Assembly (NCBI RefSeq): GCF_001510645.1
Contig: NZ_LMVB01000001.1
Location: 949,854 to 1,013,853, forward strand
DNA: 64,000 nucleotides
Reading direction: 5' to 3'
Source of the DNA: Paenibacillus sp. FJAT-29882
Lineage (GTDB): Bacteria > Bacillota > Bacilli > Bacillales > DSM-1321
Shown in pieces: positions 26,483 to 37,094 of the stretch (position 1 is the stretch's first letter; every line of letters begins with the position of its first letter). The notes beneath the pieces are model-generated. The model ran no database searches. It saw only the letters and a program-made list of their open reading frames with translations, and was not told the origin of the DNA. The translations under genes and the position numbers were made by a program.

Positions 26483-26995
26483 ATGGAATCCCTCTTTGAT
26501 TTAATCTTCGGCAACATCTGGGTCATCGCCATTATTATTGGGATTGTGTCCAGTATGTTTAAAAAGAAGAAGGAACAGCAGAGTGAACCCAAGCGTACCG
26601 GGACACCTACTACGCCTATTAACCAGAAACCGGTGCGTGAACAAAGTCGACCTAGGCATGAGCCTACGAAAACGATTCGCCAATTTTATGAGGAAGCAAA
26701 GAAGGCGATGGAGCCCCCGGTTCCTGCTGCTCTTGAAATCGAACCCGAAGCAAAACCAGCAGCAGAAGTATGGGCGAAGGAGCAAGAACTGCAACAGCAG
26801 GCAGCTGAACGTACGCGTAAAATGCAACCTAAAAGCATTTCAGCTGTGGGGAACGAGATTTCTGATCATAACAGTCCAGTTTATCAAACCACCTTTGAAA
26901 TCAATCAGCAAAAAGTACTAGATGGCATTATTATGGCTGAAGTTCTTGGCCTTCCAAGAGCCAAGAATAGACGACGTTCGGGTCGTCAAATGTAA
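26483..26995 (+). CDS. Hypothetical protein in the YqfB position
   Basis: A 170-residue protein that starts with a membrane helix (FDLIFGNIWVIAIIIGIVSS, about residues 5-25). A basic KKKK patch and a long low-complexity, Pro/Glu/Gln-rich stretch come next, and a basic tail (PRAKNRRRSGRQM) ends it. GGGAGG lies upstream of the ATG. It holds the place of yqfB in B. subtilis, after floA, and probably belongs to the same operon. I cannot assign a function; a membrane-anchored partner of the NfeD/flotillin pair is one possibility suggested only by context. Confidence 0.8.
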   Translation: MESLFDLIFGNIWVIAIIIGIVSSMFKKKKEQQSEPKRTGTPTTPINQKPVREQSRPRHEPTKTIRQFYEEAKKAMEPPVPAALEIEPEAKPAAEVWAKEQELQQQAAERTRKMQPKSISAVGNEISDHNSPVYQTTFEINQQKVLDGIIMAEVLGLPRAKNRRRSGRQM

Positions 26996-27020
26996 GAATA
27001 CATGAGCGTAAAATAATGGT

Positions 27021-27068
27021 GCTAGAACCCCCATTCATTTCATACATTGAGATGAAAGGGGGTTCTTT
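27021..27068 (+). terminator. Terminator-like hairpin before yqfC, containing its ribosome-binding site
   Basis: AGAACCCCC (27024-27032) pairs with GGGGGTTCT, followed by TTTTTT and then the yqfC ATG. It has the form of an intrinsic terminator for the upstream yqeZ operon. The right arm AAAGGGGG is also the only ribosome-binding site for yqfC. The loop contains CATACATT (27041-27048), close to the sigma-E -10 consensus. Confidence 0.6.
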
Positions 27069-27071
27069 TTT

Positions 27072-27356
27072 ATGGCACAAAAATGGGGGCAGCGATTTAG
27101 AAGACTTCTTGTTAAAACTATGGATCTGCCGCAAGATGTCATGATGGACCTGCCAAGAATCACAATGATTGGTCAATTACATATTTATATTGAAAATCAT
27201 AGAGGCTTACTGAACTTTACAGATACAGAAGTCCGGCTTCTTTTAAAAAATGGGCAGCTACTCGTTAAAGGACGTTCATTTGTAATCAAAACGATTTTGC
27301 CCGAAGAAATCATGCTAGAAGGTAAAATCGATCAGGTTTCTTATATAAACGAGTAA
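27072..27356 (+). CDS. yqfC: YqfC family sporulation protein
   Basis: A 94-residue protein with the YqfC pattern: basic N-terminus (MAQKWGQRFRRLLVKTMDLP), DLPRITMIGQLHIYIENHRG and a C-terminal VKGRSFVIKTILPEEIMLEG. In B. subtilis yqfC and yqfD are made in the mother cell under sigma-E. yqfD follows after 16 nt. The ATG at 27072 sits directly after a T run that ends a strong hairpin, so a transcript from upstream would be stopped or would hide the start site; this fits a separate sporulation start. Function unknown. Confidence 0.9.
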   Translation: MAQKWGQRFRRLLVKTMDLPQDVMMDLPRITMIGQLHIYIENHRGLLNFTDTEVRLLLKNGQLLVKGRSFVIKTILPEEIMLEGKIDQVSYINE

Positions 27357-27372
27357 GCTTGGGAGGAGAACC

Positions 27373-28560
27373 ATGAAGAATCAATGGACAAACTTGTACA
27401 CAGGGTTTGTAGAGGTCAAGGCGAGTGGGAAAGGAACGGAGCGGTTAATAAATGAACTGATTAGACAAGGGGTTTCCGTATGGGATATCAGGAGAACGGC
27501 TCCTGGTATTCTTGTCTTTTGTATGGATGTGCAGGAAATTTCGAATCTGCGGAAAGCCGTTCGAAAAAATGAGTGTAAAGTTACCTTTGTAAAAGGAAGT
27601 GGTGGTCCGTTCTTAATTAAAAGGCTAATCAAAAATAGCGGCTTCGTCATCGGCTTTTTGGCTTTTCTGATTACGATTTTCGTACTGTCTAATATGGTCT
27701 GGGGAATCGAAGTCCACGAAGCAAGCCCAGATACCGAGCATGCGATTCGAAAAGAATTAGATAAGATGGGGATAAAAAAAGGCAAGCTTCAATTCTTGTT
27801 GCTTGATGTGGATGAGATCCAAAAGCAGTTAGGAGATAAAATTGACGTATTAACGTGGGTAGGTGTAGATTTAAAAGGTACAACCTATCACTTCCAAGTT
27901 GTTGAAAAAGAGACACCTGAAGAAGTGAAAACATATTCTCCACAACATCTTGTCGCTAAGAAAAAAGCCGTTATCAAGAAAATGCTCGTTGAAAAAGGCA
28001 AGCCCATCGTTAATATCAATGATTATGTTACAAAAGGGCAGCTGCTTGTATCAGGTTTAATTGGTAAAGAGGATAAGCAGCAAATAGTACCGGCGATTGG
28101 CAAGGTCATGGGCGAAACATGGTATAAGGCAACGGTTGAAGTACCTCTCAAAACGAATTTTTCCGTTTTTAATGGTGATGAATCAACTAAACACTCTATA
28201 GCCGTCGGTAGTCTGTCTATTCCATTTTGGGGATTTAAGAATCCGGATTATCCAGAATACGTAACAGAAACATCGTCCAAGCCTTTCTTTTTTTTACAAT
28301 GGAAATTGCCGATTTCCTATAAAACGCAAACATTAAGAAGCAAAGAAGATTTAGTTCGGGAATATACAAAGAATGAAGCGGTGAAAGAAGCGAAAAAAAT
28401 GGCAAAGGTGAGCTTAGAAAAAGAACTTCCAGAGGATGCGGAGATTATAGGTGAAAAAATTTTGCGCGAAAGCATCGAAAATGGTAAAGTTATACTATCA
28501 ATACATTATCAGGTTATCGAAAACATTGCGATTGGGCAACCAATTATTCAAGGAGACTAG
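27373..28560 (+). CDS. yqfD: Sporulation protein YqfD
   Basis: A 395-residue YqfD. An N-terminal soluble domain (about residues 1-85, with VSVWDIRRTAPG) is followed by one membrane helix (about 90-112, GFVIGFLAFLITIFVLSNMV). A large extracytoplasmic domain follows, with KLQFLLLDVDEIQKQL, LTWVGVDLKGT and a basic C-terminal part. It is required for normal sporulation in B. subtilis; the biochemical role is unknown. GGGAGG gives the ribosome-binding site. It forms a pair with yqfC and is followed within 3 nt by phoH. Confidence 0.94.
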   Translation: MKNQWTNLYTGFVEVKASGKGTERLINELIRQGVSVWDIRRTAPGILVFCMDVQEISNLRKAVRKNECKVTFVKGSGGPFLIKRLIKNSGFVIGFLAFLITIFVLSNMVWGIEVHEASPDTEHAIRKELDKMGIKKGKLQFLLLDVDEIQKQLGDKIDVLTWVGVDLKGTTYHFQVVEKETPEEVKTYSPQHLVAKKKAVIKKMLVEKGKPIVNINDYVTKGQLLVSGLIGKEDKQQIVPAIGKVMGETWYKATVEVPLKTNFSVFNGDESTKHSIAVGSLSIPFWGFKNPDYPEYVTETSSKPFFFLQWKLPISYKTQTLRSKEDLVREYTKNEAVKEAKKMAKVSLEKELPEDAEIIGEKILRESIENGKVILSIHYQVIENIAIGQPIIQGD

Positions 28561-28563
28561 CGA

Positions 28564-29529
28564 ATGTCAGAAGATATCAAAGCAATTAACGTAAGGCTTG
28601 AATCTCCCCATGAAGCGCAAGCGCTGCTTGGTAATGGGGATGTACATATTAAGATGCTTGAAGAAGAATTGCAGGTTTCTGTAATTACACGTGGAGAAGG
28701 CATTACGATTGCAGGCGAACTAGATCGTGCAGCTCTTTGTGAGGACATTCTACGATCTCTTCTTACCATAATTCGTAAAGGCATCAATATAAGTGGACGA
28801 GATGTGATTTATGCCCTTGAGCTTGCAAAAAAAGGAACACTGGAGTACTTTGCCGATTTATACGAAGAAGAAATTGGCAAAAATGCGAAAGGTAAATCGA
28901 TCCGTGTCAAAACGCTTGGACAGCGCCATTACATCCATTCAATTAAGAAGCATGATCTTGTATTTGGTATTGGTCCAGCAGGTACTGGTAAAACATACTT
29001 AGCGGTTGTGATGGCCATCAATGCATTGAAAAACGGTCAGGTCAAGCGAATTGTTTTAACTCGTCCTGCTGTTGAAGCTGGGGAAAGCTTAGGTTTTCTT
29101 CCTGGTGACTTGAAGGAAAAGGTCGACCCTTACTTAAGACCGTTGTATGATGCTCTCCACGATATGCTTGGCATGGAACAGACGCAAAGAATGATGGAAC
29201 GTGGTACGATCGAGATTGCCCCGCTTGCCTATATGAGGGGTAGAACCTTAGATGATGCATTTGTCATCCTTGATGAAGCCCAAAACACGACTCAAGCACA
29301 AATGAAAATGTTCTTAACCAGACTTGGCTTTGGGTCGAAAATGGTCATAACGGGGGACAGAACACAGATTGATCTTCCAAAAGGAATGAAGTCCGGTTTA
29401 ATTGCAGTAGAAGGGATATTAAAGGAAGTGAAAGGTCTTTCCTTCATATATCTTGAGCAGAGTGACGTAGTCCGTCATCCGCTAGTTGCGAAAATTATCT
29501 CCGCCTATGATACGGTAGAAGATAAATAA
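28564..29529 (+). CDS. phoH: PhoH family ATPase
   Basis: A 321-residue PhoH. An N-terminal KH-like region (about residues 1-100) precedes the P-loop ATPase domain, with Walker A GPAGTGKT at 137-144, Walker B VILDEAQN near 235, and LTRPAVEAGESLGFLPGDL. PhoH proteins are cytoplasmic ATPases often encoded beside ybeY and linked to RNA metabolism; here pgpH lies between, as in B. subtilis. It starts 3 nt after yqfD, so at least part of its transcription may come from the sporulation unit. Repeat A copy 3 follows the stop. Confidence 0.96.
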   Translation: MSEDIKAINVRLESPHEAQALLGNGDVHIKMLEEELQVSVITRGEGITIAGELDRAALCEDILRSLLTIIRKGINISGRDVIYALELAKKGTLEYFADLYEEEIGKNAKGKSIRVKTLGQRHYIHSIKKHDLVFGIGPAGTGKTYLAVVMAINALKNGQVKRIVLTRPAVEAGESLGFLPGDLKEKVDPYLRPLYDALHDMLGMEQTQRMMERGTIEIAPLAYMRGRTLDDAFVILDEAQNTTQAQMKMFLTRLGFGSKMVITGDRTQIDLPKGMKSGLIAVEGILKEVKGLSFIYLEQSDVVRHPLVAKIISAYDTVEDK

Positions 29530-29540
29530 AGATGTTACAT

Positions 29541-29608
29541 AAGGGGTTAGAACTCGTACTTTATACACGATTTACAGTGTATAGGAGATATGAGGTCTGC
29601 CCCTTTTT
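29541..29608. repeat. Repeat family A, copy 3
   Basis: AAGGGGTTAGAACTCGTACT at the left and atgaGGTCTGCCCCTTTTT at the right. It starts 11 nt after the phoH stop and ends in a T run, so it is positioned as a terminator. The right part of the 280-bp gap (29609-29809) has no other clear structure. Confidence 0.7.
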
Positions 29609-29809
29609 CGTGATAAGTTTTATAAAAAGGAGTTTAAGGCTTGTTCAATAACCGATACTGGTAAAAAGGAAAAAAGATGAATTTTCTTCTGTAAACTATG
29701 AGAAGAGGGTGAAATGCTGATTGAAAACTGTTATGATTTTACATAATAGACGAATGCCAATTCTTATGTATACATAATATGATGTGAAACAAAATAGGAG
29801 GGGCGATTT

Positions 29810-31969
29810 TTGAGACTAGTTCAAGAATATGTGCGTAAATTAAGAGAACTATTGGGAAATAGATTTATCCGGGTTATACTGTTTGTGCTACTAGGTGTGT
29901 ATAGCTGCTTTATTATGTTTTCAAATGTAAAACCAGAGAAAATTAATATCCAATTGTTTCAGCCTTCTGAGCAAACGATCCGAGCCACGAAAACCGTTGA
30001 GGATACGTATAAAACCGAACAGGATAAAGAAGAAGCAACAAAGCAAGTATCAGATGTGTACACGCTAAAAAAAGAATATGCCCAAAATAAAGTAGATTTA
30101 ATTTCATCGATTTTCGATTCTGCTTTGGAAGTGAAGAAAGAAGCAGAAGAAACAATCAGAAAAGATGAAAATGGAAAAATTATTCCCGTTTCAGCAGAAG
30201 ATCAACTATCCTTACTTAAGGAAAAATTGACAGAAGATGTAAGTCGAGAAATTGGTGATACTGTGCTGACATCTCTTGTCAATGCTGACGAAGATGAACT
30301 GAACATTACGAAGGACTTGACAATCACTGCTGTTAATAATGTCATGAGCGCAAAAATTGCCGCTAATGATGTTGAAAACGCGAAGAAAAGGGCAGAAGAA
30401 GAGCTGAGGTATGCTAGTATTAGTTCAGAGTTAAAGTCTGCTTCCGTTTCTTTGGCACGAAATGCAATCATCCAGAATTATTTCTTTGATCGAGAGAAGA
30501 CTGATGATCAAAGGAGAAAAGCAGTAGAAACGGTTGAACCTGTAAAAATTCTGCAAGGACAAATCATTGTTGAAGAAGGACAACTTGTAGATCGTGAAGT
30601 ATATCGACAACTTGAACTAGCTGGTTTTCTTAATAATGAAAATACGATTTACCCGTTTGCTGGATTGGTTCTCTTTGTGTTCATTTCTTTAGCAGGATTT
30701 TATTATTACTTTTATCATTCTAATGATCTTGAGATAAGCAAAACCAATCAAATGTTGATTTTTGCCCTCGTGTTTATTTTAAGTATCGGGATGATGAAAA
30801 TATTCAGTTTGCTGGGCGATCTTAAATACGGAGAAATTGGGTATTTTTTTCCGGCTGCACTAGCGGCCATGTTATTAAAAATCTTGCTGAATGAGCGATT
30901 TGCTGCGGCGATTATGATTATTCTAGGTGCATTTGGCTCGATTATTTTTAATGCGGAGACACCTGGTAATCTTAACTATACAATTGGGTTATACATATTA
31001 TTTAGTGGCATTGCCGCAATCATAATCATGTCTCGAAAAAACTTTCAAATGAAAATTTTACAGGCAGGGCTTGTATCGTCAGTGATTAATATTTTGCTCG
31101 TGTTTGCTATTACGTCTATTACGAATGGAAACTATGCGAAGATGGAGTTAATGGTTTATTCGTTTGCGGCCATCGTATCTGCGTTAGGATCAGCTGTGTT
31201 AACAATGGGTTTACTACCATTCTTTGAAGCAGGATTTGGCATTTTATCGTCCATTAAATTACTTGAACTTGCTAATCCAAATCATCCTCTGATCCGGAAA
31301 ATATTGACGGAAGCACCAGGTACCTATCATCATAGTGTGATGGTTGCAAATCTGGCAGAGTCGGCTTGTGAAGCGATTGGGGCGAATGGGTTGCTTGCGA
31401 GAGTAGGCTGTTATTATCATGATATTGGGAAAACGAAACGGCCACATTTTTTCATAGAAAATCAAATGAATAGTGAGAACCCACATGACAGACTACCACC
31501 TGAAACGAGTAAGGATATCATTATTGCCCATGCTGTAGATGGAGCAGCCATGCTTAGGAAGCATAAGTTTCCACAGGGAATTGTTGATATCGCCGAACAG
31601 CATCATGGGACGACACTACTGAAATTTTTTTACCATAAGGTTTTGAAGGAAGATGAAACAACACTTGAGGAAAGCTATCGTTATCCAGGGCCAAAGCCGC
31701 AAACTAAAGAGGTTGCCATCATCGGCATTGCGGATAGTGTCGAAGCTGCAGTTAGATCGATGAATCATCCAACACAAGAGAAAATAGAAGCGCTCGTTCG
31801 TGCGATCATTTCCGATCGTTTGAATGACAATCAATTTGATGAATGCGATATAACGATGCGTGAATTGCATGTAGTAAGAGAGGCGCTTTGTGAGTCCTTA
31901 CACGGCATCTTTCACTCAAGAATAGAATATCCCGAAATGAATAAAACGGAACAGAAGGTGAATATATGA
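29810..31969 (+). CDS. pgpH: Cyclic-di-AMP phosphodiesterase PgpH (7TM-HD)
   Basis: A 719-residue membrane phosphodiesterase. One helix (about residues 18-37) leads to an extracytoplasmic 7TMR-HDED domain (about 50-270). Seven membrane helices follow (about 280-475), then a cytoplasmic HD domain with [40 protein letters not shown] and EQHHGT, whose His/Asp residues bind metal. It breaks down c-di-AMP, a signal for potassium and osmotic balance. Start TTG 29810 follows AGGAGGGG. Its stop overlaps the ybeY start by 4 nt (ATGA), so these are translationally coupled. Confidence 0.96.
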   Translation: MRLVQEYVRKLRELLGNRFIRVILFVLLGVYSCFIMFSNVKPEKINIQLFQPSEQTIRATKTVEDTYKTEQDKEEATKQVSDVYTLKKEYAQNKVDLISSIFDSALEVKKEAEETIRKDENGKIIPVSAEDQLSLLKEKLTEDVSREIGDTVLTSLVNADEDELNITKDLTITAVNNVMSAKIAANDVENAKKRAEEELRYASISSELKSASVSLARNAIIQNYFFDREKTDDQRRKAVETVEPVKILQGQIIVEEGQLVDREVYRQLELAGFLNNENTIYPFAGLVLFVFISLAGFYYYFYHSNDLEISKTNQMLIFALVFILSIGMMKIFSLLGDLKYGEIGYFFPAALAAMLLKILLNERFAAAIMIILGAFGSIIFNAETPGNLNYTIGLYILFSGIAAIIIMSRKNFQMKILQAGLVSSVINILLVFAITSITNGNYAKMELMVYSFAAIVSALGSAVLTMGLLPFFEAGFGILSSIKLLELANPNHPLIRKILTEAPGTYHHSVMVANLAESACEAIGANGLLARVGCYYHDIGKTKRPHFFIENQMNSENPHDRLPPETSKDIIIAHAVDGAAMLRKHKFPQGIVDIAEQHHGTTLLKFFYHKVLKEDETTLEESYRYPGPKPQTKEVAIIGIADSVEAAVRSMNHPTQEKIEALVRAIISDRLNDNQFDECDITMRELHVVREALCESLHGIFHSRIEYPEMNKTEQKVNI

Positions 31970-32439
31970 CGATAGACATCGATTTTTTGGATGAGACAAA
32001 TGAAGTGAGCGAAGCGGCCGTTGAACTTGTTGGGAAAGTGATTCAATTTGCTGCAAGTAAAGAAGGAATTGAAGTAGGCAGCGAATTATCTGTTACATTT
32101 GTAAGTAATGAACGGATTCGTGAAATCAACTTAGAATATCGCAATAAAGATTACGCTACAGACGTGATTTCCTTTGCACTTGAAGAAATGGGTGAAGATG
32201 AAGTGGCAATCGTCGGTGATCATCTACCGAGAGTGCTAGGGGATATTATCATCTCGATTGAAAAAACAAAAGAGCAAGCTTTGGAGTATGGTCATTCTTT
32301 CGACAGGGAGCTTGGATTTCTTGCGTTGCATGGCTTTTTGCATTTGTTAGGCTATGATCATATGAACGAAGCCGATGAAAAGGAAATGTTCTCGCGTCAA
32401 ACGGACATTCTAGAAGCATATGGGCTTAAAAGAGACTAA
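31966..32439 (+). CDS. ybeY: Endoribonuclease YbeY, rRNA maturation factor
   Basis: A 157-residue zinc metalloprotein of the UPF0054 family. The metal site [11 protein letters not shown] gives His122, His126 and His132, preceded by [11 protein letters not shown], which is the family's second signature. YbeY takes part in 16S rRNA 3' maturation and 70S ribosome quality control. It overlaps pgpH by 4 nt and dgkA by 20 nt, so translation of the three genes is likely linked. Confidence 0.97.
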   Translation: MTIDIDFLDETNEVSEAAVELVGKVIQFAASKEGIEVGSELSVTFVSNERIREINLEYRNKDYATDVISFALEEMGEDEVAIVGDHLPRVLGDIIISIEKTKEQALEYGHSFDRELGFLALHGFLHLLGYDHMNEADEKEMFSRQTDILEAYGLKRD

Positions 32440-32794
32440 GCCAAAGTCGTCATTAGTTAAGAGCTTTGGTTACGCCTTTAGCGGCATCATTTCAGCAGTT
32501 AAATCAGAACGTAATATGAAGATTCATGTGGTAATTGCACTACTTGTGATAGGCTTTGGTATTTACTTTTCTCTGTCAGGAATCGAATGGCTCTTCATTA
32601 TGCTTGCGATCTCTGGTACGATTACGCTAGAAATGGTGAACTCAAGCATTGAAAGGGCCGTGGATTTGGCTACAGATCAAATCCATCCCTTGGCAAAAGA
32701 AGCAAAAGATTTTGCAGCAGGCGCCGTTTTGATATATGCTATATTCTCTGTCATTATAGGAATCATCATTTTTTTGCCGAAAATAGTAGCTTGA
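32420..32794 (+). CDS. dgkA: Undecaprenol/diacylglycerol kinase DgkA
   Basis: A 124-residue small membrane kinase. Three membrane helices are visible (about residues 33-51, 54-72 and 97-118). The catalytic region is [18 protein letters not shown] with [15 protein letters not shown], which contains the conserved Glu and Asn residues. In Gram-positive bacteria it phosphorylates undecaprenol for reuse in cell wall synthesis. It starts inside the end of ybeY (20-nt overlap). Repeat B copy 3 follows and separates it from cdd. Confidence 0.95.
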   Translation: MGLKETKPKSSLVKSFGYAFSGIISAVKSERNMKIHVVIALLVIGFGIYFSLSGIEWLFIMLAISGTITLEMVNSSIERAVDLATDQIHPLAKEAKDFAAGAVLIYAIFSVIIGIIIFLPKIVA

Positions 32795-32806
32795 AAACCG
32801 AGCTGA

Positions 32807-32919
32807 TTTAGGGCAGTAAGAACCCTACCACAAGGCTTAGAGGGATCGAAGCATAGGTGGGGTAACTTGCCCGTAAAAGCCCGATTGGTGAACTAATCGG
32901 GTTCGTAGTTTCACTTTAT
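32807..32919 (+). repeat. Repeat family B, copy 3 (medium form)
   Basis: The left part GGGCAGTAAGAACCCTACC pairs internally with GGTGGGGTAACTTGCCC; then AAGCCCGATTGGT pairs with ACTAATCGGGTT, and the element ends GTAGTTTCACTTTAT. It retains the first two hairpins of the long form and lacks the last two. The gap between dgkA and cdd is mostly this element. Confidence 0.75.
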
Positions 32920-32968
32920 GTAGCTGTTAACGAACTAAATGACCTTAATTTTGAAAGGAAGACAATAA

Positions 32969-34289
<1,321 letters not shown>

Positions 34290-34386
34290 TTAACAAAATT
34301 TACGTCTTATGAAAATGGATTGAAGGGTCAAGATATGAATAGGTCAGAAAAAAGTATCATGCTACTCACGAAAGGTGGGCTTTACG

Positions 34387-34527
34387 ATGTTAGAATTTAC
34401 CTGGGGAATGTTTAGTCAAACCGGTAATATTGATACCTATCTTCTTTTTAAAGAATTAGAGGTGGAAAAACGCGGTCGAGCCGAGAATGACGAAGAGATA
34501 GCTGAAATTGATTTTCCTGTTACCTGA
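34387..34527 (+). CDS. yqzL: YqzL-like small protein
   Basis: A 46-residue frame reading MLEFTWGMFSQTGNIDTYLL, then FKELE, ending DFPVT. AAAGGTGG gives a ribosome-binding site. Sequence and place (after era, before recO) match YqzL of B. subtilis, an uncharacterised small protein. It is acidic and has no membrane segment. The match to the conserved start F(T)WxxFSQTGN(I/V)DTYLLFKE makes it a real gene. Confidence 0.88.
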   Translation: MLEFTWGMFSQTGNIDTYLLFKELEVEKRGRAENDEEIAEIDFPVT

Positions 34528-34569
34528 CGCTTGTCTTGATTTCTAAATACGCATGACTAATAGTTAAAG

Positions 34570-34616
34570 GCGCCGTGGCTCGAGCGAGTCAGGCGTTCTT
34601 TGTGCTTTTTTGGAAG
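34570..34616 (+). terminator. Probable terminator after yqzL
   Basis: AAGGCGCC-gTGGCTCG pairs imperfectly with CGAGTCA-GGCGTTCTT, followed by TTTTTTGG. The stem contains mismatches and G-U pairs. Confidence 0.5.
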
Positions 34617-34772
34617 GTGCCGGAGATTCGTTAACTTAAAGATTGTGACCAAGCAAATTGCAAGGTAAACTAGATATTGAGTGGGAATCGATAAATTCTG
34701 ACTATGCTCCGTTACCTTATTTGTATTAGTATCTTTGTATGATAAAGCTTTCCTTTAAAGTAGCTCGTGGCG

Positions 34773-34966
34773 TTTTTATATATAGGGCATAGGGCGGGGC
34801 TTCGCGACTTATTCATATAGCCAATCGGCCTAACAGGTATACTTATTTTATCAAGAAAACATCCAAAATTCAGGCTCCGAACCGCCATCATTGTGATTAG
34901 GTGGGTGTAGCGTGCTATATGTGGTAAATGGTGGCGTTTAACGACATACAGCTTTGGGATGAAAGG
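34773..34966 (+). repeat. Repeat family C, copy 2
   Basis: It carries GGGCATAGGGCGGGGCTTCG and GCGACTTATTCATATAGCC at the left, the core GCCATCATTGTGATTAGG with GTGTAGCGTGCTA and AATGGTGGCG, and a right end TTTGGGATGAAAGG. The last bases form part of the recO ribosome-binding site. The 34617-34772 stretch before it shows nothing I recognise. Confidence 0.72.
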
Positions 34967-34980
34967 TGGTGGATCTTTGC

Positions 34981-35733
34981 TTGATACAAAAATGTGAAGG
35001 TATTGTTATACGGCGGACAGATTATGGCGAGAATAATAAAATTATTACCCTATACACGCGGGAATTCGGTAAGATAGGCGTGATGGCAAGAGGCGCCAAA
35101 AAGCCTAATAACAGACTTGCTGCCGTCACACAGCTTTTTTATTACGGGTATTTTGTCTTCACTCCTTCGAGCGGTCTCGGGAGCCTTCAGCAAGGTGAAA
35201 CAATTGATTCGATGCGCTCGATAAGGGAAGATATTTTCGCAACAGCGTATGCATCTTATATGGTGGAATTGTTAGATAAGAGCGTTGATGATCGGAAGGC
35301 AAATCCATTTCTGTTTGAGTTGCTTTATCAATCGCTCCATTACATAAATGAAGGCTATGATGCTGAAATTCTCAAGTTCATCTTCGAAATGAAGATGTTA
35401 CAGGTGAATGGGCTAAGTCCTACACTTAGTCAATGTGCCAGTTGCGGCAACAGTGAAGGCGAATTCTCTTTTTCAATTCGTGAAGGAGGATTTCTTTGTC
35501 ATCGCTGTGTCGGAAAAGATCAGTACCATATGAAAATTTCGCCTGTGACCGTTAAATTGTTGCGCTTATTTTATTATTTTGATTTATCTCGTCTCGGTAA
35601 TATTTCTGTTAAGCAAGAGACGAAGAAAGAATTGCAGACGATCATAGACGCCTATTATGATGAATATTCTGGATTGCATTTAAAGTCCAAGAAATTTTTA
35701 AAACAGATGGATTCGATGAAAGATCTATTTTAG
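34981..35733 (+). CDS. recO: DNA repair protein RecO
   Basis: A 250-residue RecO. The N-terminal OB-fold begins [20 protein letters not shown] and contains [17 protein letters not shown]. The helical C-terminal part has a four-Cys zinc site (CASC near 150 and CHRC about 25 residues later) and ends [10 protein letters not shown]...[13 protein letters not shown]. RecO loads RecA on single-stranded DNA with RecR. The TTG at 34981 is the likely start by family comparison, with AAAGGTGG at 34962-34969; GTG 34969 or 34966 in frame overlap that site. The upstream repeat C copy 2 ends within this site. Confidence 0.95.
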   Translation: MIQKCEGIVIRRTDYGENNKIITLYTREFGKIGVMARGAKKPNNRLAAVTQLFYYGYFVFTPSSGLGSLQQGETIDSMRSIREDIFATAYASYMVELLDKSVDDRKANPFLFELLYQSLHYINEGYDAEILKFIFEMKMLQVNGLSPTLSQCASCGNSEGEFSFSIREGGFLCHRCVGKDQYHMKISPVTVKLLRLFYYFDLSRLGNISVKQETKKELQTIIDAYYDEYSGLHLKSKKFLKQMDSMKDLF

Positions 35734-35790
35734 AAAGATTGACAACCGAGCAACACTTCGTTAAAATTCAAAACATAATCAAATTTAATG

Positions 35791-35998
35791 CGTTGAAGAA
35801 AAAGAGTACTTGATTTTCTCCATATAAGCGAACCTGGGATAGTGTGAGCCGGGCTATGGACTTTCAAGGAAGGCGTTTCGGAGCATATCAGCTGCATTTG
35901 CAGATAAAAGAGGCCGTGTATATACGCGGCAATTAGGGTGGAACCGCGGGTATACTCTCGTCCCTATGCTACTGGCATAGAGACGGGAGTTTTTTGTG
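35791..35998 (+). promoter_or_regulatory. Glycyl T-box leader controlling glyQS
   Basis: The leader starts near TTGAAGAAAAAGAGTAC and has the AGTGTGAGCCGGG-type stem I elements. A GAAGGCG segment places GGC (35872-35874) as the specifier codon for glycine. The T-box sequence AGGGTGGAACCGCGGG is at 35935-35950. A terminator stem (CTCGTCCCTATGC with GCATAGAGACGGGAG) and TTTTTT follow. Uncharged tRNA-Gly would stabilise the antiterminator and switch on glyQS. Confidence 0.95.
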
Positions 35999-36002
35999 TT
36001 TC

Positions 36003-36183
36003 TGAATGAAGGACATGGGGACTTAGGCTTTGCGACTTACTAATAAGCCCGCACTATGTAGATATACTTTCTTTACTAAGAAACACCGACACCATTGTGA
36101 TTAGGTGAGTGTGGCGTGCTACAGGGTGGATCCCTCAAAAGGAAATGGTTTTTAGTTTTAACGCTATAGGAGTTTTGTTAGAA
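36003..36183 (+). repeat. Repeat family C, copy 3, between T-box and glyQ
   Basis: It begins TGAATGAAGGACATGGGGAC, has the core ACACCATTGTGATTAGGTG with AGTGTGGCGTGCTAC and an AATGG right arm, and ends AGGAGTTTTGTTAGAA. The right arm of the core stem is shortened. It lies within the glyQS leader transcript, after the T-box terminator. Confidence 0.72.
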
Positions 36184-36209
36184 AAAATAATATGTAATGG
36201 AGGCGCAGT

Positions 36210-37091
36210 ATGAATATCCAAAATATGATTTTAACGCTGCAAAAGCATTGGTCAGAGCAAGGATGTATTTTAATGCAGGCATATGATGTCGAGAAGGGTG
36301 CTGGAACGATGAGTCCATACACATTCCTGCGGGCAATCGGACCTGAGCCATGGAATGTTGCTTATGTTGAGCCATCAAGACGCCCAGCAGATGGACGTTA
36401 TGGTGAGAATCCAAACCGTCTTTATCAGCATCACCAATTTCAAGTGATCATGAAACCATCACCAGATAATATTCAGGAGTTGTATTTAGATTCCTTAAAA
36501 GCACTCGGAATTGATCCACTTCAGCATGATATTCGATTTGTAGAAGATAACTGGGAAAATCCATCACTGGGCTGTGCCGGATTGGGCTGGGAAGTTTGGT
36601 TAAACGGGATGGAAATTACTCAATTTACCTACTTCCAACAAGTTGGTGGATTAGAATGTAAACCGGTTTCTGTCGAAATCACATACGGAATTGAACGGTT
36701 GGCGTCGTATATTCAAGAAAAAGAAAATGTCTTTGATCTTGAATGGACAAATGGCTTTACGGTTCGTGATATATATGGTCAACCAGAATATGAGCATTCC
36801 AAATATACATTTGAAACATCAAACTTAGAAATGCTTTTCCAATTATTTACGATGTATGAAAAAGAAGCGCACGCCCAAATGGAAGCAGGACTTGTACACC
36901 CAGCTTATGATTATGTGTTGAAATGTTCGCATGTGTTTAACTTGCTGGATGCAAAAGGGGCTATTTCTGTAACGGAAAGAACAGGTTATATTGCACGCTG
37001 CCGAAATTTAGCTCGTAAAATCGCAAAAACTTTCTATGATGAGCGTGAAAAATTAGGCTTCCCTATTTTAAAACAGAAAGGAGAGAACTAA
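36210..37091 (+). CDS. glyQ: Glycine-tRNA ligase alpha subunit
   Basis: A 293-residue class II synthetase catalytic subunit. It starts [19 protein letters not shown] and contains [39 protein letters not shown] and [19 protein letters not shown]. With GlyS it forms the tetrameric bacterial glycyl-tRNA synthetase. AATGGAGGC gives the ribosome-binding site. It is controlled by the T-box leader at 35791-35998, with repeat C copy 3 in between, and is followed 3 nt later by glyS. Confidence 0.98.
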   Translation: MNIQNMILTLQKHWSEQGCILMQAYDVEKGAGTMSPYTFLRAIGPEPWNVAYVEPSRRPADGRYGENPNRLYQHHQFQVIMKPSPDNIQELYLDSLKALGIDPLQHDIRFVEDNWENPSLGCAGLGWEVWLNGMEITQFTYFQQVGGLECKPVSVEITYGIERLASYIQEKENVFDLEWTNGFTVRDIYGQPEYEHSKYTFETSNLEMLFQLFTMYEKEAHAQMEAGLVHPAYDYVLKCSHVFNLLDAKGAISVTERTGYIARCRNLARKIAKTFYDEREKLGFPILKQKGEN

Positions 37092-37094
37092 AAC

